From: Phyllostachys edulis
Lineage: Eukaryota > Streptophyta > Magnoliopsida > Poales > Poaceae
NCBI GenBank assembly: GCA_036346405.1
Contig: CM070561.1
Span: 29,234,215-29,298,214, forward strand
Direction: 5' to 3'
DNA: 64,000 nt
Below the pieces are notes generated by a model. It was not told where the DNA came from, searched no databases, and saw only the letters and a program-made list of their open reading frames with translations. The position numbers and the translations under genes were made by a program. Positions 1 through 11,760 of the stretch are shown one piece after another. The number at the start of each line of letters is the position of its first letter. The first letter of the stretch is position 1.

Positions 1-142
1 GTTGATCAGTTGTGCTTGGTTGGCATCATTTGGCGCAATCGGGTCTTTCAGCTGGAGGGGGTGGTGGCGGTGGAATCGGGTTCTCTTGATCACCCACATT
101 CTCTCTGTTCTGACTGCCGGTACTTCCACTACTGTTGCGAGT
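1..142 (-). pseudogene. Ty3/gypsy gag N-terminal fragment, cut by window edge
   Basis: Read on the minus strand from about 142 down to 1. It shows the polar, Asn/Gly/Ser-rich start of a plant gypsy gag followed by a proline run and the beginning of the usual Ala/Asn/Gln/Leu-rich segment. In the last part the expected frame needs one base more in two places (a C run near 31-36 and a G run near 25-30), so the copy as given is frameshifted. It lies directly behind the primer-binding site at 596-607, where gag is expected. The rest of the element is outside the window. The family call is by composition and position only. Confidence 0.5.
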
Positions 143-595
143 GATCACCATCTGCTAGATCTCCAAAAACTTAGGAAAGAGAGGAGAAACTAAGGGGAAT
201 AGAGCGAAACAAACAACCCAGACAAAATGACCAACTCAAAAAGCTTTTCCAAATAACTTTAATAGCTTTATACAACGTTATACTCGATGCTCGTGGTCTT
301 CGATGATTTTTACATGGCGAGGTTCTCTTGACAGCTTCAGGTCTTGTGGTCTTGGCCACAATGGTTAATAATCGTGAGATCATCTATAGAAATTTTCAAG
401 GGAAAGAGGATCCATTTAACGTTGTAAAATAGTGAAGAGAGAATTAGGTAAGAAAGAATTGCTAAAAGAAGCTAAGGATAGACAGATGACCAAGATGAGG
501 AGAAAACAAATTATTTTTCTCGTTATGTAAAATAAGTTTTAAAGTTTTTCCAACTAACGACAATTCTAACTAGGTTACGACCTACAGTCGATATG

Positions 596-607
596 GCTCT
601 GATACCA
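596..607 (-). other. Primer-binding site, initiator-Met tRNA type
   Basis: On the minus strand the 12 bases read TGGTATCAGAGC, the standard plant LTR-retrotransposon site complementary to the 3' end of initiator methionine tRNA. It lies five bases inside the LTR end at 613. This fixes the element as minus-strand and separates the LTR (right) from gag (left). Confidence 0.85.
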
Positions 608-1918
608 CTTCTTGTCGAACCCGGGAGTGAAGGATCCTAGGTTCTCTGTGTTTCATATACTAGTCCAGGTACAACTAGTGTGTATAGTCAAACAAAAGTG
701 AATAGCATAACCATACAATGTCGTTCATTGATAATAATTAAAGTTTGTTACAAAGGGGGCCTAAAGCCAACAAGCAAAATACAGCGGAGGCAAAAGCAGT
801 AAGGTAGACCACACGATTCACCACAAGCAATTGTCTGGGGGCGTAGCTTAGTCGTCCAAGTTCTCATTCTCCTCGTAGTACTCCTCTCCTACTCAAAAAT
901 TGTATTAAGCAAGAGTCAGCACAACAACCGTGCTCCGCAAGTTACACCCAATAACAGATTATAATGCATGCAAGAATTTAACAATCGGAGGCTTATATGG
1001 CTCAATTTGCATAAAACGATCTTTTTCATTTAAATATTCATACTAAGTTCTAAAGCAGTATACTTATAACTAAAATTCCTTTTCTAAATGTCAAATTTTA
1101 TAGTGAGATAACATTCATCAACGAGTGGTGAGGGTACCTTCCTATCACAAGGCAAACCGCCCAATTTCCCAATTAGATAAACTATCCAAAAACAATTGAT
1201 AAAGTATTTTGAAATCAAAACAAAATTCTAACTTTGAGTGGCTTTGCTTAGCATGTTGGTGACCGTGGACACGGCTATTTGAATAGTACTTAACACTCTG
1301 TAGAGGTTGTACAACTTTACCCACAAGCGATAATTGACTTATAATGTCCATCTAACACACTGCCGAGGGTGCGACCAAGGTAGTCAAAGTCGAGATCCTA
1401 AGTTGGATCGATTTGTCTCCGGTAGGATCGAATCGTAGAATCGGCGATTCTAAGGAATTGTAAAAATACACATATTTAACATCTATACTATAAGTTTGTA
1501 TGATTCTTCTATGGTTTACCACTTACTTATAACCGAAAAAGGGACAAAGCACTTTTTATCGCACAATAGAAAAGCATAATAGTACTGACATGATGGGTGA
1601 CATATTTCTGAACTACTAGAGAATAGCCAATGACCATGACTAGTTTACTACAATTACATGAGAAATGTTCACAACTTTCGTAAATCAATATCTAATTGCA
1701 ACACTTGCATATTCCTTAAAAGCAGCTAGACATACTGTGGATATCATGGGGATATGCTCATGATCTTAGGATGATGTTACAATTGGCAATGACGTTATCG
1801 GTTTGTCGATTCACGCGTTTTCGTCAAAGGTTGAAAGGTCGTCGAGTCAAGTGCGCTGCGATCAAGCATTCAAGGCGCGGTCTAACCGTGACGACGGCCG
1901 ACCGGCGTTCATAGCGTG

Positions 1919-1945
1919 ATCGACCGCCATTGAATGGCGGTCGAC
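1919..1945. repeat. Near-perfect hairpin in the solo LTR
   Basis: TCGACCGCCATT and AATGGCGGTCGA form a 12-bp stem around a single G. A second small palindrome of the type CATCGCCA/TGGCGATG follows at about 1,961-1,981. They lie upstream of the LTR TATA box. A regulatory role is possible but not shown. Confidence 0.7.
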
Positions 1946-2628
1946 CGATTTTGTCCGTTCATCGCCAATCGATGGCGATGATTTTGGGATAGGTCAAGTT
2001 CATGGGCTTTAGTGCATATGTGTTGCATAATGCATGCTTTCGCTAACGTGGGTCAAGTTGTGAAAAACTTGTTTCCAGAATCGATTTCTTTGTCTATTAT
2101 TGTGCAGGATGCTTGAAGGTCAATGACGGTCAACGGTGAGAATGATCGGGACTAAGCTTGGAGAGCTGAGGTTCAGAACGATCAAGGATGCCGGGTGAGG
2201 TCAATGGATTCAAGCATGGCACAAATTGGATGAAGGTGACCGAACGGGCAGTTCGGTGCGACGAGTTGGATCAAGCGGCGCGGGGGTCGGTGCAAGTGCC
2301 ATGGTGGTTTCGGCGGGAGCCGGACGGGAGAGACTTGCTGATATGATGAGAGCCGTTGATCAACCTACACGTGGCGAAGCAGGCGTTTGCTTCACCAAGA
2401 TTGGACTTGTTTTCGGAGAAGGATCGAGAAGGGGTATTTTGGTAATTTCACCAAATACCACCTTGGTAACCTTTTAGCTAAACCACGGCGCGAGACGACG
2501 CATGGAAAAGTGGTTTAGGTCAAGAGGAGATGAAGACGACGCTTTAAAATGCCTGCGTGTGTGACATGTTTGTGTGTGGGCTTAACAGGAGCTCATTAGG
2601 GTTTACTCTTCTAGAAGCTAGGCCTCCA

Positions 2629-2638
2629 CTATAAATAG
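2629..2638 (+). promoter_or_regulatory. TATA box of the solo LTR
   Basis: CTATAAATAG stands alone in a well-placed U3/R region about 900 bases before the LTR end, followed by a leader with repeated AGAGAGG/GGCTTAG motifs. It is probably the original retroelement promoter. Confidence 0.6.
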
Positions 2639-3220
2639 GGGTGGTTGCTGTCCAGCACCCTTAAGCACTTTATTTTGGAAAACCCTAGTTTTGTTTTAGG
2701 GGCTTAGAGAGGAAAGGAGAGGCTTAGGGTTCTAGAGAGATGAGTTGAGTGTGTGCTCATGGATTGAGCTCTTGTCCTCCTGGATGGAGTGGCTGTAAAC
2801 TCTCTCAATCTCAAATCAATCTATGCATGATTTCTCAAAGATGAGTCTCCTTGTGTTCATTCTCTCTATTTTGGCGATTTTGAGTTATCCTTTGATCCAC
2901 GAGTTTTCTATTGATTTCTTGACATGATCTAGCTTGCTGTGACATGTGGGAACTCATCTAGGATCATCTTGATCATCAATCACCCATGAGCAAGACATTA
3001 GATCATATTTCGATTTTAACTCGGTTTTGAAGCACCTTTCATTCAAACTGAAAAAGATAGGAATTTGGCATGGATCTTCACAATCCTCAACTGGAATAGG
3101 TTTATAATATCTTAGAGAAGGTGTGTCTCAAGTTTGGTGGAGTTTGGTCATGTAGATGAAAAGTTAGATCGATTTGAGTCTCGATTTTCGGGTTGTCTGT
3201 TCTGTTCATCGTCAGGTCCG

Positions 3221-3335
3221 GTCAAACCGTTTCTATAATGCCGGTCAGACCGCCCAGATGTCAGACCGCAAGTTTGCCGTTGGTCAGACCGGCCTCCGGT
3301 CCGACCGCCCATTTGCCGCTGGTCTGACCGTCCGT
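3221..3335. repeat. Degenerate GGTCAGACCG repeats
   Basis: At least five imperfect copies of a decamer like GGTCAGACCG, spaced by short TTTGCCG-type linkers, occur in the 3' part of the solo LTR. Each unit is partly self-complementary. The minus-strand ORF across them is an artefact of the repeat. Confidence 0.6.
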
Positions 3336-5757
3336 AGGAGTTGAGCCTTATGGTTTCATCTTTTGCTTTGGGGTAGATTGGATTCAATACAAGTTTTCCA
3401 TTGTACTTGTTTATCGATCTTCATAGCTTCATAGCTATTGGAGTTAGATTAGTGTTGAATCTGATCTTTGTGAAAAATTAAGCGTGCTCCTATTCACCCC
3501 CCCCCTCTAGTCGCCTATTCGGTCCTACACATACTCTAGGAATAAAAATAGCTTATCATTATCAAGCTTAAGATTGCTCATGTCATAATATAGATATTTG
3601 TACTAGCATTACCACACTGATATAATATTTTGCATGCTCCTTTTTTATTTATAGTTTCATTCTCAAAATTAATATCAAAAAATTTTGCTCTAAAACAAAA
3701 TATCAGCAAAGCCTGGCCTCAAAAAAATTGCAAAAAAAATTGCGACTCTACCACGAGTCTACTCTTTGGAGCACGACACTACCACGATTCTACCTGATTC
3801 CGATCCACGGTGCGATTTGGATCGACAGGCTGTCGTGGGTTCGTAGAATCGTAAGACTCTAAGAGTAGGATCACGATTCTAACTACCTTGTGTGCGACTA
3901 AGTCATTATCACAAAGCCTTTACAATGTGTCATTCCACTGTAGTCCCGCCTCGCTAAGATTTCGCTTCCTTTGGATTGAACCATCTGCCGGATTTAAGCC
4001 CTCTCTTACACCATGTGGGAATACATAAAAATAGGTCATAAAGACACCCACGCAACCGGATGGCACAGCCACGGTGGAATGTTGCAAATTAGTTAGCCAA
4101 GTGCCACCCATTCAGGACATGTGGTAGTACGATGGGGCTTAGCAAGATGCAGTTTAAAGATCGGTCCTTAATTGACTTGGGCGACTTTCCAAAAGAACCC
4201 TAGGGCCTCAATCATAGAAATGACTCGATCCCATGCACCAATGTGCACCATCCAAACATCCATTTCGCCCAAGTCCAAACCAAATTTTATTTTATTTGCC
4301 AAGTTAAATAATTTTATAAACTTCTATGGTAAAGACAATACCATAGTATCATTTTAAAACATAGTTGAACTTTTGGCTAAATTAGTTAAGCACTTTCGGT
4401 TAAGCTTTGTCTAAGCATACTGTTTTTCAACATGTTCTAGCTCATACTAATGTATCAACTAGATTTTAACTAAGGTATCAAGGAATGACTAATTTAATAG
4501 CAAGTTTTAGCTATACAAAGGAATTGGGAATAACTATAAAGTTTTAAACAGAAATTTAAATTACTTGAATTTAAATAGCATGCAATAATAATTAAAAATA
4601 GAATTTAAATAATTTAAAATACCGGAATTCAATATGATCAAAGGTGTAACTTGCCTTGCTCAAATGCTTGAGGATCTACTTCTTTGAAATATTTGGGTTC
4701 CTCGAGTCGTCGAAATCTACACGCGAAAACGAGCCGAACTCAAATAAAATCCAAATAAAATTCAAATAAACTCCAAATTAAATAATTTTAGTTTAGTTGG
4801 CTAGATATTTAATTTATATGATTTTTAGAAATTTGAATCATCTAAATCGGAGTTCGAACGACGGAGAACGAGCTCTCGAAAGGAGGGTTCGACTACTTGG
4901 TTGGAAGGGGTTTTGCCTACCTAGTCGAAAGGGGTTTTGACTACAGGAGGGGCATGGGACCCCATGGTCGCCGACGCTACGTGCCACGGCAAGCTACACG
5001 AAGGTGCGCAAAAAGAAGAGGAGATGACACTGAACCTTATGCTCCCCTTCGCGGCGAGAGAGAGGGGAGAAATGGCCGACGGCGAAGATAGGGCTTTGGC
5101 GGCGACTACGCTCCGGCGGTTCTTCGACGAGCCGGTGCAAGACGCCTTGAGGTCATGGGCTAGCGAAGGTTGCGAGGTGTGGTCGGAGTCGACGACGAGC
5201 CCTTGTCGGTGCCGGAAATGAGGAAGAACCGAGCTTCGAGCGACGAGGTTCAACGACGAAATACGGCGAGACGAAGGAGAGAGAGAAGAAGGGAAATGAG
5301 CAGGAAAGATGGAGGAAGGCGAGAGGCGTCTGGGGCGCCCATTTATAGCAGCCGAGGAGGAGGAGGGAGCTGGCATGGGCGCATGGGTGAGGTTCGGCCG
5401 TCACAAGACATGGCGCGACCGTCGGAATTTGCGGCGAGAGGAAGGAGACTGGGCACGGGGATGGGTAGTGGAGTGACGGGCGCATTAAATGCGCGTTGAC
5501 GCGGTGGCTCGGCGAGGGGTGAGGCGACGGGAGGCTGACTTCAATGTGAGTGGTGAGGGCTATTGCAGGAGACGAAGGGCTACCAGTGGGCTCGGTCGGT
5601 TAGCGGCAGAGGAAGAGACCCAGGTCGGTCTAGTTAGGTGGCTGGTCGAAATCGAGTGGCTTCAAAATAATTAAGAAAAAGCTTTTAAATATTCATAAAA
5701 GTCCAGAAAACAATTAAATTTTATTTTCAGCTGTGATTTGAAATTTGGGCTATTACA

Positions 5758-7845
5758 AGGAGCTGGTGTAGCTGCTGACCGGCCGCGTCATCGCAGGAGA
5801 GGAGTTGGATGCAGCCGCAGACGTCGATGGCGACGGCCATGAGAGAAACTCCGATGCGGGAAACAAGGCAAGTGCCCCTGGAAGCCGATGACACCGTCGC
5901 CACTTGACTCCTCCGCTGCTCCGCCAGCCTTGATGCTAGGACTCTGCCAACCTTGACGCTAGGACCTGCAGGACTCCCTCGCTGTCACTCGGCGGGGAGT
6001 TGGAACTTCAAGTCTTCAACGGCTCTGCTTGGTAGCACTGTTGGTAGTAGCTCTGGCGTCCGCCAGAGCTCGCTAGAATGGTGGGTCCGCCCCTGCTTTG
6101 CAGTGTCCAAATGTATGCGGCTTATCTATCATTATTCATTCACAGTATTGTGATCATGTCCCTCTATTCACAAATATTGACAGTCTCCAAGAAGTATGGA
6201 TCTTTAGGCATCAATTTCTATTTGTCACAATATGTATTTCAAAAAGTATTAACAATGTAACATTACGCCGTTATGGAAATATTTTTGACAACTTACTTTT
6301 GGCAGTGGTTTGGATCACAAATTTTGTAGATTGGGTTTTAAAAAACTTTTTTAGATCTATAAAAAATTTAATGCGAGGTTTATAAAAACAATTATTTTAA
6401 TTATTATTCGGTTAAGATACTGTTTAGTAAACACCTTATTTGGTAAAAAAAATGATTTTCCTTATTCTTATAGATAGTTTTTGAAAAACACTTTAAGATG
6501 TTTTTTTTTTCTTTTGAGTTTTAGGAAAACTAGATTCGATTATCCAGATTTATATCCTAAACAAAACAAGTAAGATATTTCATGTGGGAGGAAAATAAAC
6601 AAGGTTTTTGACGGTTGGCCTTTAAAGCCGATTTTAACATGTAATAATTTTTTTGTAAAACCAGAGATCCAAACAACCCCTTTTAAGTCCTAAACATTCT
6701 GGTATCATTTTATAGCTAATTTTGGACATATAGATGATGAGGTTTAAAAATTAAAATCATTTGGCTCCACACATCTCTGTGTTGTTGGCATAAACCAAAT
6801 CTTGCTAGGTTACTTATTCATGGAGACTAGCTATGTCAAACAGGCATGTTTTGTCAGATTCTTGGAATATTGACCAATTGTGTAAGTTCTTTGTATAGTT
6901 GTATTTTCTATTATTTCAATTTTTTTAATAAAGATGCATTTTCTTTACTTTGCGACGAATGATATTGTCTATATGTCTGTCTCATCATCTGGTTTGCATA
7001 CTATTGTTGTCTAATTGGTCGGAGAAGACCAGATTCTCTGATATCCTTTTTTAATGATCGCTATTACTCTATGGCTATGACATATAAGTCAAACGCCGTA
7101 AGGGTCCTAGTCGTGGCCATTCAGACAATGGTTCTCACGTGCGACCAACACTCTTTACTTAAAGAAATATACGAGTAACAGAAGCATCACACACACAACT
7201 ACATATAGTACTTTACATGCTTAAGCTTTCGCAGACTACATTTCTTACCTTCAACATTCTGTTCCCCTCTTATTTTGGCTACTGGTCGGGACACGGAAAG
7301 CCTCCTAGTCGAAGTCTCTCCTTCTCCGCACATGGTCCTGCCTACTAGAAGGAGCTTCCTAGCGACGGTCTATTTCTTACAATCCTCGCTGCCAGTCGGA
7401 ACTTGAGCACGAACATGTTTCGCAAAGTGTTTCTCTTAGTATTTGATACTTAGCAACCTTTACGACCAGTTTTGGATAGGATATAAACAAGTTCCCTTGT
7501 CATTTTTGCATAATTCCTTATCATCTATATAAGTCTTATACATCTTCCAACCACACAAGGTACTTCATAGTATTTTGCTTATAGAAAAGATCTAAAACTA
7601 GTCGAAGTCATACGCTGGTTCTGACCACATTGATTTTCTAGTAATACTTAGATTATTTTTTTCTAACATAATCAGCATATATTTTGTACCGCGGTCGTAG
7701 CTATTGCCTATTTTCTTGGTCTACTGCTTATTTAGTAAAGTTCTTCTACTAATACAAGCAGTCGGGGGCTAGAAAATATATGAGTACTCAGCGAAGTTAG
7801 AAAGACAAAACAAAGATTTCATTGATGATAAAAGGTAAGTTTTAT
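5758..7845. other. Intergenic/transposon-derived, no gene seen
   Basis: No convincing coding region. 5,758-6,080 is GC-rich; a perfect inverted repeat AGCTCTGGCG/CGCCAGAGCT lies at about 6,050-6,072. 6,302-6,680 resembles a MITE. 7,080-7,800 shares words such as 'gtcggg' and 'gaccag' with the transposon ORF to its right and is probably that element's non-coding 3' part. Confidence 0.4.
6302..6680. mobile_element. MITE-like inverted-repeat element
   Basis: Left end GTGGTTTGGATCAC and right end ending AGATCCAAACAACCCC are inverted copies of a GGTTGTTTGGATCT-type terminal repeat. The same kind of terminus bounds 36,436-36,790. The body is AT-rich and non-coding. No clear target duplication was found, so the limits are approximate. 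Confidence 0.45.
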
Positions 7846-10683
7846 TTACAATAGTTTAAAATTACAATCATTTACTTCTCGTAGCCACCGGATTGATCGC
7901 TGCGTGCTGGAGACCCGACCTCCATTTCCTCCGCAACCTTTGTGTCCGAGAGGTGCCATTTCCTTGAAAACTTTGGTCGCTTCCTCTTCCGAGCAGTTGA
8001 AGTCTTCCTCAACAGCTTGGAGATTAATGGTGGGGTTAGAGACTTTCAGCTTTGCCAAAGCAAAACTGACTATATTCTTGATAGCTTCAAACAAGGTCTG
8101 CGCGTGGTTCTCCCGAGTTGTTTTGAGGACACTCTTGAGGTCTTTGACTTGTTGGCCAAGGTAGTTGATCTTCTCTGTGGGATCTCCTAAATTGGGCAAT
8201 TGCGTTTCCGATCCCATATCGAAGAGCATCTTGTTGAAAGCTTTGACCTTCTCTTCAAGATTTTACCCAAAGGCTGCCTCCTTGCTGCGCTCGAACTCAA
8301 GAGCTTTTTCTGTTCTCTTTAATGCTTTAGTTTGCTCTGTACGAGTAAATCAAAAGATAAGTACATACGACTAGAAAAAGGAAGCACAATAGTCGAGTTT
8401 ACGACTGGTTACCTTGGCTCTTCTTTTCAATAGTATCAAGGACTTCTTTGTGCCGGTCGTCAGGTATTCTATCGACCGCTCCTTGTTTTGGCATTCTTCT
8501 TTAAGCTTGGCAATTATGGCTTCCTTAGCCATAACTTGTTCTTTAAGCTTCTCCGAATCTATCAAACAGGATAAAAGGATAAATTGGTTACCAGAAAAAG
8601 AGCCAAATGGTAAAGAAAGGAGAAAAAGACACTAAAAGGGTACTTACTTTCTAATTCGGAGTTCTTTTTCTCCAAGAACTTTATTCGCTGGGTCAGACCT
8701 CCGACCACAGCGAAATTCTCCACCATATGCTACAAAAATAGCAAACTCCTTTAAGTATTTTCCAAGGGAAAGCTATTAAAAGTGGTCATGGAAGATTAGC
8801 TCAATTGCCATATCATTACATTCGGTAAAAATAGAGTTGGGACTCGTCTTCCCCAAGCTTCATTAAGCTCTTCATCTTTGAAGATACGGAAGCGATGAGG
8901 AAAGGCGACTCAAAAAGAAGAATTCCCAGTAGGGGTCGGAACCTGCTGAGATTTCACAGGAACCACCACCGCTACAGGTGGGGTTGGAGCCACCACGGGT
9001 TTTCAAGCAGGCACTGGCGCTGCCACCTGCTCGGGGGATGGCTCGAGCCCTTCCTCCTCGGGAGCTTTCTCCTGAGGGGTGCTCTGGTCGGAATCGACCG
9101 GAATGCCAGAGGATCTACAATAACAAGACGAAAAGAAGCTCAAGACCCTAAAAACACCAAGAGATAAGTACTTACATAAGTCCTTTCATGTACACATACC
9201 TGGTCGTTTTCTTGGTCTTTAATTTGAAGCACGCTGATGCAAAATCCATCGCGCTCGCTTTTCTTTTCTTCTGTTCGACCAACTTCACCAGTCCTAAACT
9301 GGTAGGGTTGGTCAGACCCCTCACATCCTCCAACTGGAGGTCAGAATAAATATTCTCGACCGGTTGATCGAGAATAAGATATCTGACCATCTGGTCGGAG
9401 GGTGTGGATTCATCGACCTCCAAAAAAGTCACTTCAATAGCAACTAGCAGGCCCTGAGCGACCACATTGGGGTCCATGATAAACCGCCTAAATTAACAAT
9501 CAAGGTAAGTTAGGTGATGAAAATTCTTCATCTAGCATATACATTTATATTCAAGTTACCTACCTTTACAAGACCACAATCTCGGGTGGTCGTAGGACTG
9601 GTCGAAGCATCAATCGGCTCACAACTTTCTGTGGCCTCATTGATCTTCAGTCTGACTGACTGCACGTCAAAGAGGATTTACGGTAGAACCGATCGGAAAA
9701 CATATAAATGATGAAAGGTGGTCGATATTTTTACCTTCAGTCTCTCAGCCCTCTCGTTTACAGAAACAACTGCTAAAATTCGAGGGAAATCAGCCTTCTC
9801 GCTAGGCTCTCCGGCGCAGATTATTTTGATCCGGCTTTTGATTTCATCAGGAGAAAGAGCTGTAGGAATAAACATGAGACTTTAGATCACCAAAGTAATC
9901 AATCAATGTAAGCAAATTGGTCGGAGTCATTTAGGACTTACCCTCCTTGGAATCTTTGGTCGCGTCATCACGACCAATGTACCAGAGCATTGAATGTGCT
10001 CGGGCTTTCAAGGGGCTAATCCGGCGCATGGAGAAATCCCTTACCACGTGCCAGGAGGTTAAACCCCTAACACTAAGGAGTTGGATGGCTTCAACCCATC
10101 TCCCTATTTTTCCCTCCTTCTCCACGGAGGAACGCCATTTTGGATTTTTGATAGCTTTCTTACCTGTATAGTAAAGGCTATCTTTTTTAGTGATAGTCAT
10201 GTAGAACTAGCTCTTCTTCCATGACGACCACGAAGATTTTGAGTATATACGAATGTACTCATCGGCCTTCCCGTCGTGGAGGCACAAGGTGCACTCTCCA
10301 AATGTCCCGATCATCTTTCCCGACTTCGCTATTCTATAGTAGTACTTGAAGAGATCCAGATCTGTGGAAATCCCCAAGTACGCTTCGCAGAGATAGACAA
10401 AGACACTGAGGTTGGCAATGGCATTGGGGGCAAGGTTCACCAGTTCAACTCCGTAATGCTCCAAAATCTTGGGAAGGAAGGAGTAAACTGGTAGACTGAA
10501 TCCGCATTTGATATATACGAGGAAAACAGGAATTTCCCCATCTTCGCTGCTCGGAGAATACTATCCAGCTGCTGATCTCCAAGAAATCAGATCCTTATCA
10601 GGAAGCAACCCGATCTTCTCCAAGCTCTCAAGCTTCTTCTCGCTCAAATCGGAGATCGACCAGTTGGTGATAAGATCTGACAT
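7846..10683 (-). pseudogene. Transposon ORF, putative gypsy-type (PF04195-like), intron-containing
   Basis: Read right to left. ATG at 10,683 opens a segment with the 'ISDL..KKLESLEKIGLLP' type start; then comes the conserved block 'LEHYGVELVNLAPNAI..L..FVYLCEAYLGI' at about 10,300-10,464, matching the plant 'putative gypsy type transposon' family. Further pieces follow at 10,200-9,931, 9,875-9,678 and 9,477-9,172, a Lys/Glu-rich coiled-coil piece at 8,565-8,371 and a C-terminal piece at 8,229-7,846, joined by plausible introns with GTAAGT-like donors. One in-frame amber codon interrupts the first exon (at about 10,562-10,564). No RT, integrase or protease is present, so this is at most a non-autonomous element or a gag-like relic. 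Its biochemical role is unknown. Confidence 0.65.
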
Positions 10684-10818
10684 GGCGGAGTTTTGGATGA
10701 AGAAGGATAGGAGGTCATAGAAGGTTGTAGACAAAAGGAGGTCGGAGGCAATTCTTTCTCTCAGGAGATAAAAAGGAAAAGCAAGAGGCGTAAAATCCTA
10801 AATCCCTGCACTGAAGGG

Positions 10819-10828
10819 GTTTTATAGC
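10819..10828 (-). promoter_or_regulatory. TATA box for the PF04195-type ORF
   Basis: On the minus strand GGCTATAAAACC stands about 140 bases before the ATG at 10,683, with no primer-binding site between them. The ORF therefore seems to have its own promoter. Confidence 0.55.
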
Positions 10829-11760
10829 CATAATTCTCTAACTGCATCGGGGAGTTACCTAAAGTCTAACGAACACAAACCAAAGTCCAACAGGCAAAAA
10901 AACTCTTCGGGTCCGAAGACAGTTTCTCAACTTTAAAGTGAATACATACCATCTCGGTTGTCACGGGATTAAATGAGGGTCTGCCCGATACGACTTCATT
11001 GGAAGAAAGTGTTCACACGACCAATTCATTTAAAGTTCGAGGGCTAACCGACGAGGATTAAAATATCTATGTATTACTTTAATACATAATAAAAGACTAT
11101 ATGTCTTTATGGTCATAACCCCTAAGGCTAACGATCACTATGGTCATAAGGATTCCAGAGGTTACGTAATGGGTACCCTGGTCGGATGAGGTCCTATACC
11201 CAGTCCCCGACCAGATGACTGCTTGTAGAAGCAATGAACTAGTATTTGGATCTAACTCCAAGTATATTACTTACCGTGTGATGAATGGATCACATTTCAT
11301 ATTTGGTCCATACCACGCGATATTTCATGGTCCTAAGACACTAACAACAACCACCATACGGTTGAGTGTCTCACAGGCACACAATTGCTGAATGGTTGGT
11401 ACTTTATCAACTGCTGTCTCGCTCTGACCAGTCGTGGCATTTCCAACAGGCGTCTCTTCAAGGAGCAACTGCCACCTCTTCGACAGTTACTTAAAGATGG
11501 AGCGTGGACAAGAACGGCATGAGATTGAGGCACAGCAATCGGCATTAGATTCATGTTTCAAGTCTGATTTTGCAATATAGCAAGCATTACGCTCAGTGTA
11601 ATTAGGATTAGTCCACTACCTTGTCGAGGGCACCCCCTGTAATAGCCAGTTCATAGCAATAAAGAGCAATCCTATTCTCTCCTAAGAACTCTTTGCCATT
11701 TTCCTCTATTTATTTTGTAAGACGGCGACTTGATCATCGACAGCAACCAAGACCTTGGCG
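10829..11760. other. Non-coding stretch between two decayed retroelement pieces
   Basis: No ORF longer than about 70 codons and no recognisable domain. At 11,639-11,650 there is a 'CTGTAATAGCC' word like the LTR start seen at 5,757. The segment probably belongs to LTR or untranslated parts of the flanking elements, but I could not define its ends. Confidence 0.35.

Larger units (their letters stand above)
1736..3529 (+). mobile_element. Solo LTR (1,794 bp) inside the hAT element
   Basis: It begins TGTGGATATC and ends GGTCCTACA, with perfect five-base duplications CATAC at 1,731-1,735 and 3,530-3,534. It contains a TATA box, a leader-like stretch starting near 2,690, and the C-run 'cacccccccc' followed by a 'ctctagtcgcc' stretch that is typical close to the 3' end of grass LTRs. 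No internal region or second LTR is present, so it is a solo LTR left by recombination between the two LTRs. The short ORF at 2,226-2,477 has no recognisable product. Confidence 0.82.
1376..3890. mobile_element. Non-autonomous hAT-like element, itself interrupted
   Basis: The left end CAAGGTAGTCAAAGTCGAGA and the reverse complement of the right end CAAGGTAGTTAGAATCGTGA are imperfect terminal inverted repeats that continue for about 70 bases. Flanking octamers ggtgcgac (1,368-1,375) and tgtgcgac (3,891-3,898) match at 7 of 8 bases, the target-duplication size of hAT elements. Without the solo LTR inside it the element is about 720 bases and has no transposase ORF. Confidence 0.75.
613..5757 (-). 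mobile_element. 5' LTR of a minus-strand Ty3/gypsy element, interrupted
   Basis: On the minus strand the repeat starts TGTAATAGCCCAAATTTC at 5,757, a common start for grass gypsy LTRs, and ends TTCGACA at 613, five bases before the primer-binding site. A hAT element of 2,515 bases is inserted at 1,376-3,890, so the LTR itself is about 2.6 kb. The part near 4,870-5,500 is GC-rich and gives long ORFs in several frames, which I read as non-coding LTR sequence. The partner LTR lies beyond the left edge, so the target duplication cannot be checked; the candidate is the five bases 5,758-5,762. Confidence 0.7.

Noticed and set aside
4897..5500. Several overlapping ORFs of 80-150 codons on both strands
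   Set aside because: GC-rich part of a gypsy LTR; no domain, open in several frames at once.
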